From an uncultured Ruminococcus sp. (GTDB taxonomy: Bacteria; Bacillota; Clostridia; Oscillospirales; Ruminococcaceae), in contig UQAR01000096.1 in NCBI GenBank assembly GCA_900539095.1, positions 1 through 6,022 on the forward strand: a DNA stretch of 6,022 nucleotides, read 5' to 3'. Positions within the stretch are counted from its first letter, which is position 1, and every line of letters starts with the position of its first letter. The position numbers were made by a program, and so were the translations under genes. Shown here in pieces: positions 1-5,754 of this stretch. Below the pieces are notes generated by a model. The model did no database searches and was not told where the DNA came from. It worked only from the letters and a program-made list of their open reading frames with translations.

Positions 1-28
1 TTATATCATATCAGCTAAGCTTTGTCAA
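1..28 (-). promoter_or_regulatory. Strong sigma-A promoter pointing off the left edge
   Basis: On the minus strand, TTGACA (23-28) is followed by a 17-bp spacer (6-22) and TATAA (1-5), with the sixth base of the -10 box lying outside the window. The -35 box is a perfect consensus and the spacing is ideal. No gene follows inside the window, so this promoter must serve something to the left. With the second promoter upstream (112-140) it forms a tandem pair typical of stable-RNA operons. That identity is inferred. Confidence 0.6.
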
Positions 29-111
29 GACTTTTCTTTGTGAATTCTTTATGAAGTATTTATTAACCTCATCGTCATTCATATTCATCGCTCTCTTCAA
101 GCGACTTATTT

Positions 112-140
112 AGTTTACCACCATAATGGCCATTTGTCAA
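112..140 (-). promoter_or_regulatory. Upstream tandem sigma-A promoter, leftward
   Basis: On the minus strand, TTGACA (135-140) is followed by a 17-bp spacer and TAAACT (112-117), a 4/6 match to the -10 consensus. The A/T-rich tract upstream in transcription order (about 141-230) could act as an UP element. It fires in the same direction as the edge promoter, about 112 bp upstream of it. No open reading frame lies between the two, which suggests two promoters feeding one transcript rather than a small gene. Confidence 0.5.
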
Positions 141-230
141 TAGCTTTTTCACTCATTCTCTTTTTTATACATTTTCTGCACTGATTTTTAGATATTTTTC
201 ACCATATTGCAGCCTTCGCCCATATATAAA

Positions 231-256
231 TGAAAAAGCAGGGCAAAAGCCCTGCT
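231..256 (-). terminator. Intrinsic terminator of the ROK regulator gene
   Basis: Read on the minus strand, a 7-bp perfect stem GCAGGGC/GCCCTGC with a TTTT loop (238-255, extendable by one A-T pair) is followed at once by TTTTT. It begins 10 bp after the stop codon of the ROK regulator. The GC-rich stem and U-tract are textbook rho-independent termination. It also separates this gene from the leftward tandem promoters. Confidence 0.88.
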
Positions 257-265
257 CATATCTAC

Positions 266-1510
266 TTAATTGTTAGAAGAAGTATCAAAACCGCCCCTGT
301 TAAAGAACAATTCTCTTATAGCCAGTGCACAGCCTGAAAGGAAACGATGCTTGTCCTCTATGATAGAAAGCTCTATCTTGCTTGAAACAAGTGCTCCGCC
401 TATCTCTGTCACAGCGTCCTTTAATCTCTGGAACGCCTTTTCGCTCTGGAACTTGAACTGATGAAGAACTATCTTCTGCGGATTGGTAGAGAAATACAGA
501 TTGTTCAGCAGCACTGCCAAAAGCATAAGCTCATTGTCAAGTATCTCCCTAACAGCCTTGTCGTCTTTCTCATATGCCATAGTTATCATTTCATTGGTAA
601 CGCCCTCAAAGCTGCCTCTTGCAGCCTCATATAAGAAAGGTGTCTTTTCAGGTGAGAATACCTCCCTGAGTTTAGCCATAGTCGCCAAAGGTGTAAGCTC
701 GCTTTCAACACAGCCCCTTCTGCCGCATGGACAAGTCCTGTCAGAGAACGGATTTATTATCATCTTGTCAACGAAATTCGTTCTGTTGTCATAAGAAACT
801 ATCGGATCGTTAAGATTTGTCACAACAAAGTGCATTGTGTTGCCGTACTGCAAGAATGCAATGTTGTGTCTGTTGATGTCCTTGGTCTTGAGAAAATCTA
901 TGTTCGCCATAGCAGTACCCTTTACAGAGTTGTCAAATACCAGCGGCAGTTCAGTTTTCTCTCTTATGGCAGCCTTGAGCTTTGTGTAGTCAGGTTCACC
1001 GTCATCAACATCTATGCCCAGTCTTGAATACATCGTCGGGAAAATTCCGAAACCTATTCCGAGTATAGAGTTCTTGTCAAGACAGTTGTCACCAAGCACT
1101 TCATTTATGGACTTCTCAGTGAAATCAAAAATAGTGCCGTAGTCAGTCTTGTCATTGATAGCAAGGTTTCTCTTATCCAGAACCGCACCTGCCAGTGTAG
1201 ACAGACCCACGCTCACAATGTCCTCTTCTATAGTCACACCTATAACGAACTTATAGTGGTGATTGATGTCGATAAGTATCTTTTTTCTGCCTCTCGGAGC
1301 TTTCTCCGTAACGTGCTTGTATTCGCCTATCTCCTGTATGATGCCCTGCTCGATCATCTCGTTTGTAATGATCGTAACAGCTGCTCTTGTGAGTTCCAAA
1401 GTGCCCGCAATGTCTATACGGGAAGTAGGGCCTCTCTGCTTGAGTATCTTGAGGACCTGCATACGGTTACGCCTCTTGAGGTCAAGCTTGCTAATGCCAT
1501 GCTGTTCCAT
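266..1510 (-). CDS. ROK-family (NagC/XylR-type) transcriptional regulator
   Basis: A 414-residue protein, the usual length for ROK repressors. Residues about 10-80 form a winged helix-turn-helix (LKILKQRGPTSRIDIA, then TRAAVTIITNEMIEQGII), followed by a basic hinge (PRGRKK, 72-77). The rest is a ROK actin-like domain with the GIGFGIFP loop (151-158), the acidic-Asn pair D193-N194, and the zinc cysteine motif CPCGRRGCVE (C260, C262, C267). Such proteins bind DNA and usually respond to a sugar or sugar phosphate. The N-terminal phosphate loop is not the kinase DxGGT form, and the His that normally precedes the cysteines is Met250, so kinase activity is unlikely and the ligand cannot be predicted. 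The start is supported by GGAGGG 12 bp upstream (1523-1528), a somewhat long spacing. No sugar genes adjoin it, so its target is unknown. A long structured leader precedes it. Confidence 0.9.
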   Translation of the reverse strand: MEQHGISKLDLKRRNRMQVLKILKQRGPTSRIDIAGTLELTRAAVTIITNEMIEQGIIQEIGEYKHVTEKAPRGRKKILIDINHHYKFVIGVTIEEDIVSVGLSTLAGAVLDKRNLAINDKTDYGTIFDFTEKSINEVLGDNCLDKNSILGIGFGIFPTMYSRLGIDVDDGEPDYTKLKAAIREKTELPLVFDNSVKGTAMANIDFLKTKDINRHNIAFLQYGNTMHFVVTNLNDPIVSYDNRTNFVDKMIINPFSDRTCPCGRRGCVESELTPLATMAKLREVFSPEKTPFLYEAARGSFEGVTNEMITMAYEKDDKAVREILDNELMLLAVLLNNLYFSTNPQKIVLHQFKFQSEKAFQRLKDAVTEIGGALVSSKIELSIIEDKHRFLSGCALAIRELFFNRGGFDTSSNN

Positions 1511-1542
1511 AAAACTATAATTCCCTCCGGATAAAATTTTTT

Positions 1543-1615
1543 ACTTGCCCTATACGCTCAAAGCGTCCCGTGACTGCATGGAAACCATGATACGAAACGC
1601 CTTTTATGTGCAAGT
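1543..1615 (-). promoter_or_regulatory. Leader RNA module: closed multi-hairpin element before the ROK start
   Basis: On the minus strand, ACTTGC (1610-1615) can pair with GCAAGT (1543-1548), enclosing two perfect small hairpins: CATGG-TTT-CCATG (1577-1589) and ACGCT-TTG-AGCGT (1554-1566). An alternative GCGT/ACGC pairing would compete with the second hairpin. The closing helix ends about 15 bp upstream of the Shine-Dalgarno sequence. This is the shape of a three-way-junction cis-regulatory RNA. I could not match it to a known riboswitch consensus. The pairings are visible, but the function is inferred. Confidence 0.35.
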
Positions 1616-1619
1616 TACA

Positions 1620-1655
1620 GACAGCCGCCATATCTCCATATGACGCAATGCTGCC
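1620..1655 (-). promoter_or_regulatory. Long stable hairpin in the ROK leader
   Basis: Read on the minus strand, GGCAGC (1650-1655) pairs with GCTGTC (1620-1625). After a four-base bulge (ATTG), CGTCATAT pairs with ATATGGCG around a GGAG loop. This gives about 14 base pairs, two of them G-U. It lies some 110 bp upstream of the start codon, inside the transcript expected from the promoters at 1678-1696. No U-tract follows on this strand, so it is not a terminator for ydbC. A structural or regulatory role is inferred. Confidence 0.45.
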
Positions 1656-1677
1656 CTTTTAATTACTGTTCTCGGAA

Positions 1678-1696
1678 ATTATAGCAAACAATTATA
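1678..1696 (-). promoter_or_regulatory. Candidate -10 boxes for the ROK regulator
   Basis: Two perfect TATAAT hexamers lie 13 bp apart on the minus strand (1678-1683 and 1691-1696), within a direct repeat AATTATA. Neither has a good -35 box at 16-18 bp, so an activator or alternative contact may be needed, or only one is real. Initiation here would give a leader of roughly 160-175 nt containing both structured elements. Confidence 0.4.
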
Positions 1697-1752
1697 AACC
1701 TGTGATTAACATTCGATTATCATTTAACTGTTTACCGAACATTTACACTTTT

Positions 1753-2004
1753 TTAAAGAATATCAGTCTCGTCGATATCGTCCTCGATCTCTTCGCCGTT
1801 GAGTATAGCCTTGAGAGTTTCCACCTCTTCGTCAGTGAGTGTGATACCCTTGCCCATTCTGCTGTGGTCTGGGTTCCATTCTCTCAGATCATACTTTGGC
1901 TCTCTCTCGTTCCAAGAAACCTTGTTAAGTTCCTTTGTCCAGCCCTTTGCGTTTTCAGAAAGCACGCCAAGACGCTCTGTGATCTCAAATTTCAATTCTG
2001 CCAT
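1753..2004 (-). CDS. ydbC: YdbC-family PC4-like single-stranded nucleic-acid-binding protein
   Basis: An 83-residue protein of the bacterial YdbC family, related to the eukaryotic coactivator PC4. It is recognised from KFEI (5-8), GWTKELN (21-27), VSWNEREPKYDLREW (29-43) and the MGKGITLT turn (50-57), followed by one helix (58-69). Family members form a beta-sheet dimer that binds single-stranded DNA or RNA, with a role in transcription or DNA transactions that is poorly defined in bacteria. The C-terminus is an acidic tail (EEIEDDIDETDIL). The start chosen is the Met beginning MAELKF, because GGAGG sits 8 bp upstream (2013-2017). An ATG five codons earlier (2019) overlaps that ribosome binding site and adds residues not typical of the family. 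The gene follows the flippase by 63 bp on the same strand and may be co-transcribed. No clear terminator follows it. Confidence 0.88.
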   Translation of the reverse strand: MAELKFEITERLGVLSENAKGWTKELNKVSWNEREPKYDLREWNPDHSRMGKGITLTDEEVETLKAILNGEEIEDDIDETDIL

Positions 2005-2067
2005 GATAAAAACCTCCATTGGTGTAATAGGGACAAATGCCCCTCTATCTATAAAATCGCAGTATTA

Positions 2068-3966
2068 CTACTGCTTTTTATATGCCCATTTGACCATTTT
2101 ATTCCACAGCTGTTTGCGGAATATAACAGCACATACAAGTATCTGTATTGCCGCCGCAAGCACGCAGAACCACAGTCCTGCCGCCGCACCAAGCAGTATG
2201 TCAAGTGCAGCAATGCCTAAGAAGATATCCCCTGCCCTGCGGTTTTTGATGATAACAACAGCCGCCAGTATCACAAGAGCCGCCGCAGTCCAAACCATGC
2301 CGTGCCTGAAAACAAGGCTCAACGGCATGAGCACCAGCATAAGATACATAAGCCTGCTCTTGTTCTTGTATACCGCAAAGCCAAAACCTGCAAGCAGTAT
2401 CAAATATACAATGATACCCTTTGTGAGCCAGTCAACCAGTGCGAACACCGCCAGACCGACTATGAGAATGCAAAGCTTTGCCGTGCTCAGACTCACAAAA
2501 TGCGACGCTATCTTTGCAGGGAGCACCTTGTAGAAAATGCTCTCCACAGCCTTTCTGTTTAGTATAAATACCGCAAAGAAAAGCAGTGCCACCACTCCGT
2601 AAAGCGGAATGTGATGCATAAGATCAGTTTCAAAAAGACAAATGAACATCATCACAAGGATAACGATATTGTTCACTATCATCTTTTTCATGTCTATCCT
2701 GAAAGGCACGAGCTTTCTTGAATCTATCGCCCTTATGATGAACACAGTCATATAAGCTGCCACCGTGGATATCGGCGGACCGTAAAGTCCTATCCTTGGT
2801 ATGAGGATAACGTTCAGCCCCACGTTTATCACGCCTGAAACAAGGCTCGTGAAAAGCGACCTCTTCGTCTGCTTTGACGCAAGATATATCGACCCCATAA
2901 ACGTGGTGAAACAAGAGTATATAGTCGCATATATGATGATAGGCGAGTATTTTACGCAGTCACGGAAATCCGCACCTATCCAGAAATTAGTCACAGGCTG
3001 AACGATAAGCAAACAGCCTGCCACAAGGATATACAAAAGGCTCTGATTGAAGTCAAAAACGTTCTCATAGAACGTATCCCTGTCATCGGAATCGTCCTCC
3101 GTTATCGCCGACATATTCCAAGCCTGACCGAACATAAGATACACCGTCGACACAAGATTAGGTATCTTGTAAGCCGCCGACAGCACACCGTTGTAGTCTG
3201 AACCAAGATAATGCGTGGTCATAAAAGAATCCGAGCTGTTGGTTATGAGCCACAAAAGCTGAGCAGGGATGAGGGGCACAGAATATTGCAGCATGACCTG
3301 CAAAAGCTCCCTGTCAATGTCCTTGAAGTTTATATACCTCCAAAGCTTTGACTTGAACGTGAGAAATACCACCGAGATAAGGTCAGAAAGAATGGTGGCG
3401 AGCAAATACTTTTCAATGCCCGTGCCGTGACCGAGAAATCCCTCAGGGAGCACCATGTAAAACATTGCCGTCCAAAACAGCGTAAAGAACGTTGTCAAAA
3501 TGCCGTTGAACGCAAACAGCTTTACCTGCTCCATAGCCCTCACAAAGGTGGAGTAAAGTGACTTCATGCTGGAGGTGAATACATATATATATAGTATCAA
3601 GCTGTATCCGCCAATATACTTGTCAGCAATTCCCGTCAGCGACACAATAGGCAGCAAAATACCGAACACCGCCAGACCGAAAAAGCATATAAGATTGCCA
3701 AGAGTAAAGACCTTCACCTTGTCATAAGCCTTGTCAAGACCAAATCTTATGATAGCCTCCGTGATAGTCATTGTAACAAGAGGTATCATCCAGTTTGCTA
3801 TCTGAGTAAGAACGTCCGTAACGCCCAGCTCAGCAGTAGTAAGATAATTGGTGTATATAGGCACAAGCAGCAGCACAAGAACCTTTGAGCTGAAAGAACC
3901 TATCGCAAACACCAGCGTATTTGAAAACAGCTTTTTATAGCTGCTTTGTTTGCCTGTTTCTGCCAT
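2068..3966 (-). CDS. Wzx/MATE-like polysaccharide (oligosaccharide) flippase with C-terminal membrane extension
   Basis: A 632-residue multi-pass membrane protein. The N-terminus (YKKLFSNTLVFAIGSF, then a long helix, VPIYTNYL and AELGVTDV) and the ITEAIIRFGLDK segment (68-79) are typical of Wzx-type flippases of the MOP superfamily. These move lipid-linked sugar repeat units across the membrane for capsule, exopolysaccharide or teichoic-type polymers. Residues 10-475 cover the usual 12-14 helix core. Residues about 490-632 add another five or six hydrophobic segments, making the protein about 150 residues longer than a standard Wzx. GAGG lies 9 bp before the ATG (3976-3979), and a consensus promoter lies 43-70 bp upstream. 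No glycosyltransferase or polymerase gene is in view, so this is a stand-alone flippase and its substrate is unknown. A lipid II flippase (MurJ) role is less likely from the motifs seen. Confidence 0.87.
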   Translation of the reverse strand: MAETGKQSSYKKLFSNTLVFAIGSFSSKVLVLLLVPIYTNYLTTAELGVTDVLTQIANWMIPLVTMTITEAIIRFGLDKAYDKVKVFTLGNLICFFGLAVFGILLPIVSLTGIADKYIGGYSLILYIYVFTSSMKSLYSTFVRAMEQVKLFAFNGILTTFFTLFWTAMFYMVLPEGFLGHGTGIEKYLLATILSDLISVVFLTFKSKLWRYINFKDIDRELLQVMLQYSVPLIPAQLLWLITNSSDSFMTTHYLGSDYNGVLSAAYKIPNLVSTVYLMFGQAWNMSAITEDDSDDRDTFYENVFDFNQSLLYILVAGCLLIVQPVTNFWIGADFRDCVKYSPIIIYATIYSCFTTFMGSIYLASKQTKRSLFTSLVSGVINVGLNVILIPRIGLYGPPISTVAAYMTVFIIRAIDSRKLVPFRIDMKKMIVNNIVILVMMFICLFETDLMHHIPLYGVVALLFFAVFILNRKAVESIFYKVLPAKIASHFVSLSTAKLCILIVGLAVFALVDWLTKGIIVYLILLAGFGFAVYKNKSRLMYLMLVLMPLSLVFRHGMVWTAAALVILAAVVIIKNRRAGDIFLGIAALDILLGAAAGLWFCVLAAAIQILVCAVIFRKQLWNKMVKWAYKKQ

Positions 3967-4008
3967 TTACAATTTCCTCATTACATAATAAAAATAACAC
4001 ATAGAGAT

Positions 4009-4037
4009 ATTATAACACAATGCTTTGATTTTTGCAA
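4009..4037 (-). promoter_or_regulatory. Sigma-A promoter of the flippase gene
   Basis: On the minus strand, TTGCAA (4032-4037), a 17-bp spacer and a perfect TATAAT (4009-4014) lie ahead of the flippase start at 3966. The expected transcript begins about 37 bp before the ATG, leaving room for the GAGG ribosome binding site. The elements are identical to those of the divergent promoter at 4075-4103. Confidence 0.75.
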
Positions 4038-4074
4038 ATATTTTTATAAAAAGGCGTATTTTTTTACAAACCGC

Positions 4075-4103
4075 TTGCAATCAGGAAAAGATTATAGTAT
4101 AAT
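4075..4103 (+). promoter_or_regulatory. Sigma-A promoter of the 40-residue membrane peptide gene
   Basis: TTGCAA (4075-4080), a 17-bp spacer and a perfect TATAAT (4098-4103). The transcript would start near 4110 and carry a leader of about 50 nt. That leader contains the inverted repeat GCTGC-AAAT-GCAGC (4121-4134). Confidence 0.75.
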
Positions 4104-4120
4104 AGACCTAAAGAAAAACG

Positions 4121-4134
4121 GCTGCAAATGCAGC
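4121..4134 (+). repeat. Small leader hairpin before the membrane peptide
   Basis: A perfect inverted repeat, GCTGC with GCAGC around AAAT, lies in the 5' untranslated region between the promoter and the GGAGGG ribosome binding site. No U-tract follows, so it is not a terminator. It could stabilise the messenger or tune translation, which is inferred. Confidence 0.4.
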
Positions 4135-4162
4135 GTCAGAAAATTATCTGGAGGGCGATAAC

Positions 4163-4285
4163 ATGAGCAAAGCAACAAAAGTATTTCTCATACTTTTCGT
4201 ATCAGTATTCACAGCAGGAGTAGCAGCGAATATCATCTGCGAGATATTCAAAACAAGACTTCAGAAATATTATTCTGTAGACTAA
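4163..4285 (+). CDS. 40-residue single-pass membrane peptide, function unknown
   Basis: A complete small gene: TGGAGGG (4149-4155) sits 7 bp before an ATG, 40 codons follow, then TAA. Residues 1-6 (MSKATK) are basic, residues 7-27 form one strongly hydrophobic helix (VFLILFVSVFTAGVAANIICE), and the tail (IFKTRLQKYYSVD) is polar and basic. It lacks a signal peptidase site that I would trust, so a membrane-anchored peptide is more likely than a secreted one. It has its own consensus promoter and strong terminator, so it forms a single-gene transcription unit. I do not recognise the family. Its divergent arrangement with the flippase is suggestive, but no functional link is shown. A type I toxin-like peptide was considered, but no antisense RNA promoter is evident over the gene. 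Confidence 0.75.
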   Translation: MSKATKVFLILFVSVFTAGVAANIICEIFKTRLQKYYSVD

Positions 4286-4301
4286 ACACAGCGTTTTTAT
4301 C

Positions 4302-4329
4302 AGGACGGCTTTTGCCGTCCTTTTTCTTT
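4302..4329 (+). terminator. Intrinsic terminator after the small membrane peptide
   Basis: An 8-bp perfect stem AGGACGGC/GCCGTCCT (4302-4309 and 4314-4321) with a TTTT loop runs into TTTTTCTTT. It begins 16 bp after the stop codon at 4285. It insulates the downstream sigma operon, whose promoter lies just beyond. Confidence 0.92.
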
Positions 4330-4350
4330 ACGCAGTTTTTTCACCGCAAG

Positions 4351-4380
4351 TGAAACTTTTTCAGCATTTTTTCCGACTAT
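4351..4380 (+). promoter_or_regulatory. ECF-type promoter, likely autoregulatory
   Basis: TGAAAC (4351-4356) followed after 17 bp by CGACTAT (4374-4380) matches the general ECF sigma promoter form, with an AAC-type -35 and a CGTC-like -10. T-rich spacer tracts lie between them. It sits 43 bp before the ATG of the sigma factor gene, directly after the upstream terminator. ECF sigma factors commonly transcribe their own operon, so autoregulation is the natural reading, inferred from position and motif. No sigma-A consensus was seen here. Confidence 0.65.
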
Positions 4381-4422
4381 TAGGGTGAAAGCTCACAGAG
4401 CAAAAGAAAGGAGGAAACAAAA

Positions 4423-4989
4423 ATGGTATCTGACCCGAAAGACACCTTTATAAAAGCGTACAACGATACATACGACTACATAAGCCGATATCTCAATTCA
4501 AAGCTCAGTCCCGACCAGTCCGCCGAGGACGCCCTGCAAAGCGTCTACCTTGACTTTTACCGCTCCCTTATCAATACCGACGGAGCGATAAAAAACGTCA
4601 GGCATTATATTCTCAGGATAGCCAAACGCTATGTCGCCGACCAATATAAAGAGCACTCAAAGAACACCTTTGAGGATATCGACGACCTGAACATCGCAGA
4701 CGAAAAAGCCCTTTCCACCCTTGAGAACGCCGACTTTTTCGACTATGAGCAGGTGATGAGTTATCTCAAAAGCTCCGACGATACCACCTACCGTATCTTC
4801 GTCCTGCATTATCAGTACGGCTATACTATCAAAAAAACGGCCTCATGCCTCGGTTTGTCACAGTCCACCGTAAAATCAAGATTGTACCGCACCTTAGAAA
4901 AGCTGAAAAAAACATACTGCGAAAAGGAGGAACAAAACTATGAAAATGACAGATATAATGAAAAAGCACCACAGCGAAAGCAAGTCTGA
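4423..4989 (+). CDS. ECF-like RNA polymerase sigma factor (sigma-70 family)
   Basis: A 188-residue protein with the two-domain layout of ECF sigma factors. Region 2 spans about residues 8-77, with the core-binding and -10 helices SAEDALQSVYLDFYRSL (33-49) and VRHYILRIAKRYVADQY (59-75). An acidic linker (83-110) leads to region 4 (about 112-166), which ends in the helix-turn-helix TIKKTASCLGLSQSTVKSRL (135-154) for -35 recognition. The ribosome binding site AAAGGAGG (4407-4414) is 8 bp upstream of the ATG. The last 22 residues are a charged, low-complexity tail. They are encoded where the gene overlaps the next one by 50 bp, and the next gene has its own AAGGAGG inside this reading frame. The overlap indicates coupled expression with the PASTA membrane protein, the usual arrangement for a sigma factor and its anti-sigma partner. 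Confidence 0.9.
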   Translation: MVSDPKDTFIKAYNDTYDYISRYLNSKLSPDQSAEDALQSVYLDFYRSLINTDGAIKNVRHYILRIAKRYVADQYKEHSKNTFEDIDDLNIADEKALSTLENADFFDYEQVMSYLKSSDDTTYRIFVLHYQYGYTIKKTASCLGLSQSTVKSRLYRTLEKLKKTYCEKEEQNYENDRYNEKAPQRKQV

Positions 4990-5725
4990 AAACCTCGATA
5001 TCCTTTTAAAAAGGATAGACACCAAGGATTTCATCACCAGTACCGCCGCCAATGATGCACCGGCTGACAGCCGCCCACAGTCTGTAAAAATAAAAAATAA
5101 GACCACAGGCGTCATAGCTGTGGCTGCCTGTGCCGCAGTGGCAGTGGGAGCATTCGCATTCAGCGGACTGCTCAAGTCAGATGTAGACAGCACCCCAAGC
5201 ACCGCATCTTCAACATCTGCACCCGATACCGCCCCACAGACTGTCACCGTCCCTGACGTGACAAACAAGACCTATGCCGAGGCAGAAATGCTCATCGCAC
5301 AAGCAGGCGGCACGCCCATAAGACGGGATATGTACAGCGACACTATCTCCGAAGAGAACGTCATTGAAACCGAACCTTCCGCAGGTTCACCACTAAAAGC
5401 AAATGAAGAAGTCACAATTTTTGTGAGCAAAGGTATCCCGGTGAACCCAAATACCGACAGCACCGCAGATTCCACCGTGGCAGACCTCACCGATATCCTC
5501 GAAAGGCTCACCGACCTTAAAAACACAAATGACCTTGAAACTATACTCGCCGCACTTAACGCCAAAGCCGATGACTTTGGTATAATCTACGCTGAAAACT
5601 GCGGTTCATACCTTGACGTAGTAGTGTCCGAGAACAGTGCCTCCACCCGTATAAAAGCCTACCTTGAATCATACGGCGTTGACCCCGACCTTGTGGCCGT
5701 CTATACCCCAGAGTCCTGCCTGTAA
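4940..5725 (+). CDS. PASTA-domain membrane protein, candidate anti-sigma/sensor; 3' end frameshifted
   Basis: 261 residues as read. The N-terminus (1-54) is short, charged and presumably cytoplasmic. Residues 55-78 form one transmembrane helix rich in Ala and Val, followed by a Ser/Thr/Pro linker (80-100). Residues about 101-164 form a PASTA domain: TVTVPDVTNKTYAEAEMLI, then VIETEPSAGSPLKANEEVTIFVSKG. PASTA domains occur in penicillin-binding proteins and PrkC/StkP kinases and often bind peptidoglycan fragments. The rest (about 175-261) is an uncharacterised extracytoplasmic domain. AAGGAGG (4924-4930) lies 9 bp before the ATG, inside the sigma gene, so the two are translationally linked. The sigma-binding role of residues 1-54 is inferred from context, since no zinc anti-sigma motif is seen. 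The reading ends abruptly at TAA 5723-5725, and the missing C-terminus continues in another frame (see 5755-5958). Confidence 0.83.
   Translation: MKMTDIMKKHHSESKSENLDILLKRIDTKDFITSTAANDAPADSRPQSVKIKNKTTGVIAVAACAAVAVGAFAFSGLLKSDVDSTPSTASSTSAPDTAPQTVTVPDVTNKTYAEAEMLIAQAGGTPIRRDMYSDTISEENVIETEPSAGSPLKANEEVTIFVSKGIPVNPNTDSTADSTVADLTDILERLTDLKNTNDLETILAALNAKADDFGIIYAENCGSYLDVVVSENSASTRIKAYLESYGVDPDLVAVYTPESCL
5708..5725 (+). other. Apparent one-base deletion frameshift site
   Basis: The frame carrying the PASTA protein runs PES-C-L-stop here, while the frame one base back is open from 5683 to 5955 and encodes a protein-like continuation. Adding one C to the CC at 5715-5716 yields a smooth join, PESLPVSDTAITNAY, and a protein of about 339 residues. 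The site is about 280 bp from the adapter-bearing contig end, where read support is often poor, so a sequence error is as likely as a true mutation. Confidence 0.65.
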
Positions 5726-5754
5726 GCGATACCGCCATAACAAACGCCTATGCA

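Noticed and set aside
1543..1615. Known riboswitch (purine, c-di-GMP, glycine, guanidine, preQ1, THF)
   Set aside because: None of the conserved core sequences I recall for these classes appears in the expected order.
1620..1665. Hairpin plus CTTTT as a plus-strand terminator
   Set aside because: No plus-strand gene lies upstream, and the T-tract is short. A leader structure on the minus strand is more consistent with context.
2005..2019. An upstream ATG giving five extra residues on YdbC
   Set aside because: The ATG overlaps the GGAGG that serves the internal start, has no ribosome binding site of its own, and adds residues atypical of the family.
2030..2043. Terminator between the flippase and ydbC
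   Set aside because: The hairpin is short, includes a G-U pair, and lacks a U-tract on the minus strand.
1799..2533. Long plus-strand open frame opposite ydbC and the flippase
   Set aside because: It runs antisense through two well-supported genes, has Ser/Ala-rich shadow composition and no ribosome binding site.
2068..3966. MATE multidrug exporter
   Set aside because: The N-terminal pattern and extra length fit polysaccharide flippases better than the drug-efflux branch of the same superfamily.
4894..5268. Minus-strand open frame opposite the sigma and PASTA genes
   Set aside because: Its hydrophobic stretches mirror codons of the plus-strand genes. There is no promoter, ribosome binding site or recognised motif.
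5704..5725. Programmed -1 frameshift joining the two PASTA frames
   Set aside because: No X-XXY-YYZ heptamer is in the right frame, and no downstream hairpin or pseudoknot is evident. A lost base explains the data more simply.
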